Shown here: positions 17,804-26,631 of the stretch, one piece after another
Position numbering within the stretch: position 1 is the first letter of the stretch
Layout of the letters: each line of letters begins with the position of its first letter
Assembly (NCBI RefSeq): GCF_036961565.1
Contig: NZ_JBAMDD010000016.1
Span: 34,408 to 98,407, forward strand
Length of the DNA stretch: 64,000 nt
Reading direction: 5' to 3'
DNA from: Chitinimonas sp036961565
GTDB taxonomy: Bacteria > Pseudomonadota > Gammaproteobacteria > Burkholderiales > Chitinimonadaceae
Made by a program: the position numbers and the translations under genes
The notes under the pieces: generated by a model
Database searches by the model: none
Told to the model about the DNA's origin: nothing
Seen by the model: only the letters and a program-made list of their open reading frames with translations

Positions 17804-18456
17804 AGCACGACTTTTCCGGCATCGGCATGACTTCAGCACGTACCCGTGGCCGCATGGTGGAAAGGTTGCGCCAGCAAGGCATACGCAATGAGGAGGTGCT
17901 GGGCGTCATGGCCAACACCCCCCGCCATATCTTTATCGATGAAGCCCTGTCTCACCGTGCCTATGACGACGTCTCCCTGCCTATAGGGCAGGGGCAGACC
18001 ATCTCGCAGCCGTATATTGTGGCGCGCATGGTGGAACTGGCTGCAGGCGCGGCCCGGCGCGACAAGGTGCTGGAGGTTGGCACCGGCTGTGGCTATCAAA
18101 CCGTGGTGTTGGCGCAACTATTCAAGACGGTTTATTCGGTTGAACGGCTAGCACAACTACTAGACAAGGCACGCCAGCGCCTGCGTGATTTACGTATCAG
18201 CAATAGCCGTTTGCGGCACGGTGACGGATTTGTCGGTATTGCGGAAGCCGCCCCATTTGACGCCATTATCATGGCTGCAGCCCCTACTTACGTACCCGAA
18301 GCCCTGCTTGGACAATTGGCGGTTGGGGGCAGAATGATTTTTCCTATCGGCAATGTCGATCAGGAATTACGAATAATCGAACGTACCGAAGCTGGTTTTA
18401 TTGAAACCAAATTGGAAAAAGTACGCTTCGTTCCCATGCTGCCGGGCCTTGCCTAG
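17800..18456 (+). CDS. pcm: Protein-L-isoaspartate O-methyltransferase
   Basis: 218 residues from ATG 17800, overlapping the surE stop by 4 bp. SAM-binding motif I is VLEVGTGCGYQT, preceded by the substrate loop PIGQGQTISQPYIVA. The enzyme methylates isoaspartyl residues to start repair of aged proteins. The 3' third is visibly more AT-rich than the rest of the gene, as is the pcm-nlpD gap. It is second in the stationary-phase operon, coupled to surE. Confidence 0.97.
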   Translation: MKHDFSGIGMTSARTRGRMVERLRQQGIRNEEVLGVMANTPRHIFIDEALSHRAYDDVSLPIGQGQTISQPYIVARMVELAAGAARRDKVLEVGTGCGYQTVVLAQLFKTVYSVERLAQLLDKARQRLRDLRISNSRLRHGDGFVGIAEAAPFDAIIMAAAPTYVPEALLGQLAVGGRMIFPIGNVDQELRIIERTEAGFIETKLEKVRFVPMLPGLA

Positions 18457-18536
18457 CTTCAGCAAAACTGTCATCGTCGCGCTGTAGGCTTTGCGCCACT
18501 CGCTACGTACCAATTCGAATACAAGGGAGTAACGAG

Positions 18537-19577
18537 TTGAACGTTGTCCGTACCGCCGGTGTGATGTCTGCCTTGCTGCTCGCTGCTTGTGCGAGCGACC
18601 CGGTTCGTTCACCCGCACCTGTTATTGACCGTACGCGGCCTGCCAATGCGCCCTCGGTCAAACCTGCACCTGTGCCGGCCACAGCCAGTGCTGCACGTCC
18701 TGTTGCTACCACGGCACCGGATGGCGGCAAGTATTACACCGTCAGAGTGGGCGATACCCTCTATAGCATTGCCCTGGAAAATGGACTGGATTACAAGGAA
18801 GTCGCTGCCTGGAATCATCTGGCCGACCCCAACCTGATCAAGATTGACCAGATCCTGCTGTTGTCTGACCCCAATGATATTGCCGCGCCGGACACTGCCG
18901 GTGTTGTCGTGCGCCCGCTACGCCCCGATAGTGCGCCAGCGCCGGTCAAGATTGATACGCCGGCTGTGGTAGTCACCCCTATCGCGACGACAGCGCCTGT
19001 GGCGGCCGTGGTGAGCTACCCCAAGGCGCTCAAGCTGTCGCATGGTACGGATGCCGCCACGGTAGCGCGCCAGGCAGAAGGGCCGGTGCAGACGGCCGCC
19101 CTGGGTGGCGCTGCGCCTATCAAACCGATCGACCCCAAGCCCGTCGAAAAAATCGATGTTAAGCCCGACCCCAAACCTGCCGATAACAAGCCGGCCAGCC
19201 CTGTATTGGGCGAAGAGGACCTGAATTGGTCCTGGCCGACGGTAGGGAAGGTCATCACCCCGTTCTCGGATGCTGCCAAAGGTATTGATATAGGCGGCAA
19301 ATTAGGACAGCCGGTACTTGCTGCCAGTGCCGGCCGAGTTGTCTATGTTGGAACCATGCGTGGCTACGGCAAACTGGTTATCGTCAAACATAACAAGACC
19401 TATTTGTCGGCGTACGCGCACAACAGCCAGTCCTTGGTCAAAGAGGGAGACAATGTGAAAAAGGGAGACAAAATTGCCGAAATGGGGAACACCGATGCAG
19501 AGCAGGTTAAGCTGCATTTCGAGATCCGGCGCTTTGGCAAGCCGGTTGATCCAACCAAATACCTGACGGCGGGCTGA
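18537..19577 (+). CDS. nlpD: Lipoprotein NlpD: LysM and degenerate M23 domains
   Basis: 346 residues. The start is TTG 18537, chosen because AAGGGAG lies about 9 nt upstream and the frame then has a full lipoprotein signal (lipobox LLAAC, Cys18); ATG 18564 would leave too short a signal. A LysM domain spans about 63-105, followed by a long Pro/Lys-rich linker and a C-terminal LytM/M23 domain from about 235. The metalloenzyme ligands are incomplete (GIDIGG replaces the HxGxD motif and LHFE replaces HxH). It should therefore act as an amidase activator rather than a peptidase, as in E. coli NlpD. It precedes rpoS by 4 nt; rpoS promoters often lie inside nlpD. Confidence 0.94.
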   Translation: MNVVRTAGVMSALLLAACASDPVRSPAPVIDRTRPANAPSVKPAPVPATASAARPVATTAPDGGKYYTVRVGDTLYSIALENGLDYKEVAAWNHLADPNLIKIDQILLLSDPNDIAAPDTAGVVVRPLRPDSAPAPVKIDTPAVVVTPIATTAPVAAVVSYPKALKLSHGTDAATVARQAEGPVQTAALGGAAPIKPIDPKPVEKIDVKPDPKPADNKPASPVLGEEDLNWSWPTVGKVITPFSDAAKGIDIGGKLGQPVLAASAGRVVYVGTMRGYGKLVIVKHNKTYLSAYAHNSQSLVKEGDNVKKGDKIAEMGNTDAEQVKLHFEIRRFGKPVDPTKYLTAG

Positions 19578-19581
19578 CACC

Positions 19582-20556
19582 ATGAGCGACTCCATGGATA
19601 CCATCGACGAAGAGCTAGTGGACGAAGATCTACTGGACGAGGAGGAAGATGAGGAAGGCCTGGAGCCAGAAGCTGAGGCAGACGCCCAGCAGGTCGAAGA
19701 AGTGGGCCGCTATGCGGTTGAATCGACCGGTGATGTAACCCAGATCTATCTCAATGACATCGGCCATAACGCGCTGCTCACGCCTGATGAGGAGCGCCGT
19801 CTGGCCCGTTTGGTAGTCCAGGGTGATTTCGATGCCCGCCAGAAGATGATTGAACATAATCTTCGACTGGTGGTGAATATCGCCAAGCACTATATCAATC
19901 GCGGCATGGCCCTGCTCGATCTGATTGAGGAAGGCAATATCGGCCTGATGCACGCACTGGAGAAGTTCGACCCTGAACGGGGCTTCCGCTTCTCTACCTA
20001 TGCCACCTGGTGGATACGCCAGAGCATAGAGCGCGCCATCATGAACCAGTCGCGCACCATCCGTCTCCCCGTACACGTCATCAAGGAACTCAACGTCTAC
20101 CTGCGCGCCCAGCGTCATCTGGAAGCGCAGATGGGGCGCGAGCCTACCATGGAGGAAATCGCCTACCAGGTGGATAAGCCGGTAGAGGATGTACGCCGGG
20201 TCATGAACCTGAACGAGCGCATGGCGTCGCTGGATGCACCTCTGGATATCGACCCCATGCTATCCATCGGCGAATCCATCCCCGATGAGCAGCACGACGG
20301 CCCGGAAATGGTGCTGCAGAATGCTGAGATACAGCGCTATGTGCGGGAATGGCTGAAGCAGCTCAATGACAAGCAACGCATGGTCATAGAGCGCCGCTAT
20401 GGACTGAATGGCTACGACATCTGTACGTTGGAGGATCTGGCGGCCCACCTGCAGCTGACGCGGGAGCGGGTCCGGCAGATCCAGATCGAGGCGTTAGAGA
20501 GTCTCCGGCGACTCCTGCGCCGACAAGGGGTGTCGCGCGACGTATTGCTAGGTTGA
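19582..20556 (+). CDS. rpoS: Stationary-phase sigma factor RpoS
   Basis: 324 residues. An acidic N-terminus (EELVDEDLLDEEEDEEG) is followed by region 1.2 (DVTQIYLNDIG), region 2 (RGMALLDLIEEGNIGLMHA and YATWWIRQSIERAI), region 3 and region 4.2 (LEDLAAHLQLTRERVRQIQ). It is distinguished from RpoD by its length, the lack of the large insertion before region 2, and its place after nlpD. RpoS drives the general stress and stationary-phase response. It is last in the operon, followed by a terminator. Confidence 0.97.
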   Translation: MSDSMDTIDEELVDEDLLDEEEDEEGLEPEAEADAQQVEEVGRYAVESTGDVTQIYLNDIGHNALLTPDEERRLARLVVQGDFDARQKMIEHNLRLVVNIAKHYINRGMALLDLIEEGNIGLMHALEKFDPERGFRFSTYATWWIRQSIERAIMNQSRTIRLPVHVIKELNVYLRAQRHLEAQMGREPTMEEIAYQVDKPVEDVRRVMNLNERMASLDAPLDIDPMLSIGESIPDEQHDGPEMVLQNAEIQRYVREWLKQLNDKQRMVIERRYGLNGYDICTLEDLAAHLQLTRERVRQIQIEALESLRRLLRRQGVSRDVLLG

Positions 20557-20574
20557 GCGCAGCCCTTAGTCAGG

Positions 20575-20606
20575 AAGGCCGGAAGCGATTCCGGCCTTTT
20601 TGTTTT
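20575..20606 (+). terminator. Intrinsic terminator of rpoS
   Basis: A 10-bp perfect stem aaggccggaa / ttccggcctt with a GCGA tetraloop, followed by TTTGTTTTT, 18 nt after the rpoS stop. Confidence 0.92.
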
Positions 20607-20706
20607 TATGGCCTCTTGTGCTACCCGGTTTGGGCCGCACCTGCTGGCTTTGTTAGAATCCCGTCTTAGGCTCGAAGGAGCCAGACTTATTCCCCAAGAG
20701 GATTGC

Positions 20707-22086
<1,380 letters not shown>

Positions 22087-22099
22087 TTTCAGCGTTACC

Positions 22100-22145
22100 G
22101 CAGCAAACAACAAGGGCGCCAATAGGCGCCCTTGTTGTTTGCTGC
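22100..22145. terminator. Bidirectional terminator with a 21-bp perfect stem
   Basis: A perfect inverted repeat around the loop AATA (arms 22100-22120 and 22125-22145; core caagggcgcc / ggcgcccttg). T-rich and A-rich arm ends serve both cysS and the convergent unknown gene. Confidence 0.88.
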
Positions 22146-22149
22146 ACCC

Positions 22150-22653
22150 TCAAAACAGATGCGCCAATTCATCGTGAACTTGGTGTGGTGGGTGGGCCAC
22201 AAAGCAATCCGTATCAAGCGCTGCCAGGTGTGCAAAGTGCAGTGTGTGCTGGCGGTAATACTGTCCTGAATAGGAAGCAAATCGTCCGTTGATACGGAAT
22301 ATGCCACGCTGGCCCCGCGCCAGCCTAAAGATGGGGCGTGATCTGCTGTACCGAAATGGCAGGCCATGGTCGGCTGGGTCGTAGCAGAAGGAAAGGGTAA
22401 TCTCCCCATTGTGCTGCCCGATGCGGAAACGCCAATAGCGATCTGGAGCGGGCAATGTCTCGGTATGGGCATGAGGCTGGAATTGCTGCCATTCATTGCG
22501 CTGCAGACGGTGGATCAAGGCGCCGTCTGACGGCACATCGGACAATACGTCTGGCAGGCGATAGACCTCCGGCAGCGCATTGCGCAAGCCGGCGCCTGGC
22601 ATACCGCGAGTGGTCTTGGTCCAGCAGGTATCAATGTGTTGGATGATGAGCAT
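22150..22653 (-). CDS. Hypothetical protein
   Basis: 167 residues; I do not recognise a family. The protein is rich in aromatic residues, His and Arg. No signal peptide, membrane segment or catalytic motif is obvious. The middle (YWRFRIGQHNGEITLSF, then RPIFRLARGQRGIFRINGRF) looks like alternating beta strands. It is convergent with cysS and shares its terminator; no clear ribosome-binding site precedes ATG 22653. Codon use is like the surrounding core genes, and the opposite strand has no long competing frame, so I think it is real. Confidence 0.62.
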   Translation of the reverse strand: MLIIQHIDTCWTKTTRGMPGAGLRNALPEVYRLPDVLSDVPSDGALIHRLQRNEWQQFQPHAHTETLPAPDRYWRFRIGQHNGEITLSFCYDPADHGLPFRYSRSRPIFRLARGQRGIFRINGRFASYSGQYYRQHTLHFAHLAALDTDCFVAHPPHQVHDELAHLF

Positions 22654-22906
22654 GATCGATTTGCGGGGTGAAGGCGTGACTCAGCACAATCATGCTGAGC
22701 TAGTACGGCGAATATAAGATAAAATGCAAGTAGGGTAGTTTATACTTCTTGAATCGTACGTTCGATTTATGCATGGGCTAAACTTGTTTCGGCCTATTCA
22801 GCCTGTGTTGGCACTGAATATTGCTTTCATGTTCCACCTCGGGTGTTGTTGTCGCTTTGCCGAAATTGTGCTGTGCGATAAAGTGCATACTTTTTGAGAG
22901 AGTTGT

Positions 22907-22939
22907 ATGGCTAGAATTTTATGCCAATTGTTGATTTAA
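22907..22939 (+). other. Possible 10-codon leader frame before the RDD gene
   Basis: ATG 22907 to TAA 22937-22939 reads MARILCQLLI, with a purine-rich GAGAGAG 4 nt upstream. It ends 12 nt before the RDD-gene ATG, and its stop overlaps the beginning of that gene's AAAGGAT site. It may couple or tune translation, or be chance. The rest of 22654-22906 is AT-rich, with no gene seen. Confidence 0.25.
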
Positions 22940-22951
22940 AGGATAGCAGCA

Positions 22952-23692
22952 ATGGATGGTGACATGGTGCAGTATGTGGAAGGTGGTGGCCGGTTCTATG
23001 CGAAATCCGGGCCGAGAATCAGGGCGGCTTTGATTGATTATGCACTTTGCGGCTATCTATTTATCGCGATGGGGCTAATGACGGACTTGGGTTGGCTACC
23101 GGGTAAGTATTTGCATGAAGCCTGGGTGGTGCTTCTGATTGGTATACTATTTTATGAGCCTGTTGCAGTGTCTTTGTTTGGCGCCTCATTTGGCCATTGC
23201 ATGGCAAATATTCATGTGTGTGACGAATCCACCGGGCGTAAGATCAATCTCTTCTGGGCGATGGTTCGCTATGTTGTTAAGCTGTTTCTAGGCTGGATTT
23301 CTCTGCTTACCTTCTTGGTTAGTGGGAAGCGTATGGCGATACATGATTTAGTGACGAATTCCTCTGTACGCATTCGAGATATACGAAATGCGACGGGGAA
23401 TATATGTGTGGAATTGGATCATGGTCAAATGCAGGATAAAGTAAATCAGCCATCCATGCTCAGGCTTGGTTTGGTTATGATTGCTTATATGTTCTTGAGT
23501 AATTTTTTGTCCGGTATTTTGCATGTGCTGCTGGTAAGCGAAGATTGTATTGTTTACCTGGCCTGCAATGATTTCGAGAGCGTGGTGGGTAGTGTCTTGC
23601 TAATCATGTGGCTGCTTAGCTGTTTTTTCATCGTGTACTTGGGCGTCAAAGGCAGGCTATTTGGTTGCCGGTCAAAGAAGGGCGCTTGCTGA
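22952..23692 (+). CDS. RDD family membrane protein
   Basis: 246 residues. The RDD hallmark appears at the start (GPRIRAALIDYALCGYLF, Arg and Asp in the first helix). Three more hydrophobic segments follow (WVVLLIGILFYEPVAVSLFG, FLGWISLLTFLVSG, and late LGLVMIAYMFLSNFLSG and LLIMWLLSCFFIVYLG), with the typical GRKINLFWAMVRY segment between. It is probably an inner-membrane protein of unknown transport role. Gene and upstream region are clearly more AT-rich than the neighbours, suggesting horizontal acquisition. A fold-back element starts 12 bp after its stop. Confidence 0.8.
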   Translation: MDGDMVQYVEGGGRFYAKSGPRIRAALIDYALCGYLFIAMGLMTDLGWLPGKYLHEAWVVLLIGILFYEPVAVSLFGASFGHCMANIHVCDESTGRKINLFWAMVRYVVKLFLGWISLLTFLVSGKRMAIHDLVTNSSVRIRDIRNATGNICVELDHGQMQDKVNQPSMLRLGLVMIAYMFLSNFLSGILHVLLVSEDCIVYLACNDFESVVGSVLLIMWLLSCFFIVYLGVKGRLFGCRSKKGAC

Positions 23693-23704
23693 ATCCCCCG
23701 CTTA

Positions 23705-23816
23705 TAGGTGCTAACAAAACCCCGTGTTGCGCCTCCGGCTGGCGCGCGTGCGCGGCAGATCAATACCTGACAACAATAAGCACGCGCAAAAATGCCGGAG
23801 GGGTTTGTAGCGACTA
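23705..23816. mobile_element. MITE-like fold-back element A with TTA target repeat
   Basis: 112 bp flanked by TTA (23702-23704 and 23817-23819). Left end TAGGTGCTAACAAAACCCC and right end, inverted, TAGTCGCTACAAACCCC form terminal inverted repeats. Inner inverted blocks also exist (CCTCCGGC at 23732-23739 with GCCGGAGG at 23794-23801, and GCGCGTGC with GCACGCGC), so the whole unit folds back. No coding capacity. The right TTA is the complement of the glnE stop codon TAA. A 3-bp TNA-type duplication is known from some IS5-group elements; the family assignment is inference. Confidence 0.6.
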
Positions 23817-26519
23817 TTAGCCAAACACCACCCGCCACAGCCCACGCACCGCCTCGCAATAGGGCTCCACGGCCTCCAGCGCACTGGTCGATGAGGGGGC
23901 GCCATTCAATCGTTCCTTGTGTTGCAGCTCGCGTAGCCGGCGATAGGCGGTCTGGGCGTCTTCGGCGAGACCGGCAGGTATCAGGCCTGCCTCGGCTGCG
24001 GTCTTGAGTAGTGCGATATTGCCACTGTTGGCGAGCAGGGCAGGTAGGTGGTGGGCGTGGGCCAGTACCAGGTACTGCACGATGAATTCCACATCCACCA
24101 GCCCACCACGGCAATGCTTGACGTCATCGGCCAGTGCCGGGTGGGTGGCCAGCATTTTGTCGCGCATGCCGACGACGTCTTCGGATAGCCGCGCCTGGTC
24201 ACGGCGCTGGCTCAAGACATTGCGGCGTACTGCCTCAAATTGGGTGCCTACCGCCTTGTCGCCAGCAGCATAGCGGGCGCGGGTCAGGGCCTGATGTTCC
24301 CATACCCAAGCGTTTTCGTGCTGGTACTGCGCCAAGGCGGCGATGCTGGAGACCAGCAGGCCGGAGGCGCCATTGGGGCGCAGGCGCAGGTCGACTTCAT
24401 ACAGGGCGCCAGCAGCGGTGGTGGTCGATAGCCAGGTCATCATCCGCCGTGCCAGCTTGGCGTAGAGCTCACCGGCATCGGGATGGTCGTCGTCGTACAC
24501 GAATATCACGTCCAGATCGGAACCGTAGCCCAGCTCCTTGCCGCCCAGCTTGCCGTAACCTATGGCGGCAAATGCGGCTTCTTCGCGATGGCGGCCTGGC
24601 AGCTCGGCCCAGGCTCTTTCCAGGGTCACCGCCAGTATCAGGTCGGCCAGATCGGACAGGTGGTCGGACAAGGTGGTCAAGGAGAACTGGCCCGCGAGAT
24701 CCTGCGCGCACAGGCGGAATACCTGCTGGTGCTGAAAGTGCCTGAGCACATCCATCTCGGCTTCGGTATCGCCCAGATGCAGCGCCAGTTCCGAGCGCAG
24801 CTGTTCACCCAGCTTTTGCCAGTCGGGCGCGGTATACAGCAGGCGGGCATCAAGCAGCTCGTCCAGCAGGATGGGATGCCTATGCAGGTAGTCGGCCACC
24901 CAGGGGCTGGCGCTGTGCAAGGAGGCAAGCCGGCTGAGGGTTTGCGGGTGCTCCGCCAGCAGGGCCAGGTAGGATTCTCGGCGGGCGATGGCGTCGAGAA
25001 AGCGCAAGATGCGGCTCAGTGTGGCATCAGGGTTGGGCTGGCGGGCGCAGACCTCCACCAGGGGGGGGATCAACGCATCAAGCCGGCGGCGGCTCTTGTC
25101 GGCCAGGGTCTGGTAGCGACCACCCTGGGCAATGGCGGCCAGCAGGCGTTCCATCTCTGCGGGTTGCTGGTATCCCAGGTTGGCCAGCTTGCCCTGGCTG
25201 GATTGGCCATCGGCAATGCCCAGCCATACGCCAGCGAGGGGATGTACAGCATCTCCCTCAGCCTGCGGCAGGGCGAAAACCTGCTCGAAGTGGCGGCTGA
25301 CAGCGGCGCGGTGGGTATCCAGCGCTGCCATGAAGCTGGCCCAGTCACGATGACAGAGGCTGGTGGCGATCAAGGCCCTGTCGGTGTCGCTGGTGGGCAG
25401 CATCTGGGTCTGGCCATCGTCCAGGTACTGCAGGCGATGCTCCAGATCGCGCAGGAACACATAGGCGGCGGTCAGTTCGGCGACGGTCAGTGCCTCCAAC
25501 TGGCCCATGCCCACCAGTTCGCGCAATACCTCGCGGGTGGGGCGTATACGCAGGCTGGGGCGCCGGCCGCCGCGTATCAACTGGAACACCTGGGCGATGA
25601 ACTCCACCTCGCGGATGCCACCTGGGCCCAGTTTGATATTGTCGGCAAAATCACGCCGTACGACTTCGCGCTGTATCTGCCCGTGCAAATCGCGCATGGA
25701 GGCATAGGCGCCGTAATCCAGATATTTACGGTAAACGAAAGGGGTCACCAGCGACATCAGGCCGGCAGCATCCCCCCCCAGTCCCTGCGGGCCTGCTGGG
25801 CCGTAATGGCCGGCTTCATCGGTGATGGCACGCCCCTTGATCCAGGCATAGCGCTCCCACTCACGGCCCTGGGTCAGCAGATAGTTCTCGAGGGCGGCAA
25901 AGCTTGAGACCAGTGGGCCAGCGTCGCCAAAGGGGCGCAGGCGCATATCCACCCGGAAAACAAAGCCATCAGCAGTGACATCATGCAGCAGTGCAATCAG
26001 GCGCTTGCCCGCGCGGGCAAACCACTCATGGTTGGAAATGGGCCTGGGGCCATCGGTTTCGCCGTCTTCGGGGTAGACGAAGATCAGGTCGATATCGCTG
26101 GAGGCATTGAGTTCGCGGCCACCCAGCTTACCCATGCCGACCACGATCAGTTTCTGCAACTGGCCCGATTCCCCACCAATGGGCTGGCCATGCCGCTCAT
26201 CCGCGCGGGTAACGCATTCCAGTGCCGCCAGGATGGTGACTTCTGCCAGATCGCTGACGGTGGCAATGACTTCGTCCAGTTGCGCCAGCCCCAGCAGATC
26301 GCGGCTGAAGATACGCGCCATGACAGCCTGGCGCAGCTTGCGCAGGGCCGGTTTGAGGGTGGCGTCATCGACGCCCATGGGCAGCATGGCCTGCATGGCG
26401 CTTCGATCAAAGGGGGTGTCCAGCCTGGCCAGTGTGTCGGCTTGCAAGGCGGGCTGCGCGGCAAACAGCCGTTGCAGGTAGCGGCTATGGCTGATGGCGG
26501 GTGCGAGGCGGTCTGTCAT
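23817..26519 (-). CDS. glnE: Bifunctional glutamine synthetase adenylyltransferase/deadenylase
   Basis: 900 residues from ATG 26519 (MTDRLAPAISHSRYLQ); an earlier in-frame start overlaps the divergent promoter region. Both nucleotidyltransferase domains are present. The N-terminal one (GMGKLGGRELNASSDIDLI, near residue 128) normally deadenylylates, and the C-terminal one (GYGKLGGKELGYGSDLDVI, near residue 656) adenylylates glutamine synthetase. Length is slightly shorter than in E. coli but normal. The stop codon TAA lies exactly in the target repeat of fold-back element A. It is divergent from yhdP. Confidence 0.97.
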   Translation of the reverse strand: MTDRLAPAISHSRYLQRLFAAQPALQADTLARLDTPFDRSAMQAMLPMGVDDATLKPALRKLRQAVMARIFSRDLLGLAQLDEVIATVSDLAEVTILAALECVTRADERHGQPIGGESGQLQKLIVVGMGKLGGRELNASSDIDLIFVYPEDGETDGPRPISNHEWFARAGKRLIALLHDVTADGFVFRVDMRLRPFGDAGPLVSSFAALENYLLTQGREWERYAWIKGRAITDEAGHYGPAGPQGLGGDAAGLMSLVTPFVYRKYLDYGAYASMRDLHGQIQREVVRRDFADNIKLGPGGIREVEFIAQVFQLIRGGRRPSLRIRPTREVLRELVGMGQLEALTVAELTAAYVFLRDLEHRLQYLDDGQTQMLPTSDTDRALIATSLCHRDWASFMAALDTHRAAVSRHFEQVFALPQAEGDAVHPLAGVWLGIADGQSSQGKLANLGYQQPAEMERLLAAIAQGGRYQTLADKSRRRLDALIPPLVEVCARQPNPDATLSRILRFLDAIARRESYLALLAEHPQTLSRLASLHSASPWVADYLHRHPILLDELLDARLLYTAPDWQKLGEQLRSELALHLGDTEAEMDVLRHFQHQQVFRLCAQDLAGQFSLTTLSDHLSDLADLILAVTLERAWAELPGRHREEAAFAAIGYGKLGGKELGYGSDLDVIFVYDDDHPDAGELYAKLARRMMTWLSTTTAAGALYEVDLRLRPNGASGLLVSSIAALAQYQHENAWVWEHQALTRARYAAGDKAVGTQFEAVRRNVLSQRRDQARLSEDVVGMRDKMLATHPALADDVKHCRGGLVDVEFIVQYLVLAHAHHLPALLANSGNIALLKTAAEAGLIPAGLAEDAQTAYRRLRELQHKERLNGAPSSTSALEAVEPYCEAVRGLWRVVFG

Positions 26520-26631
26520 GTCGTAAATATGTGCAAAGCCCTGTGAATGCGCGAGACGCGGTGTGGTGCGGACAGCTAGAATCCAGGCTCTTATTCTAGC
26601 CGCCTGTTCGGGCGTACGTTTCACTGCTGCA

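Noticed and set aside
18537..19577. NlpD as an active M23 endopeptidase
   Set aside because: Key zinc ligands are replaced (GIDIGG and LHFE), as in activator-type NlpD proteins, so catalysis is unlikely.
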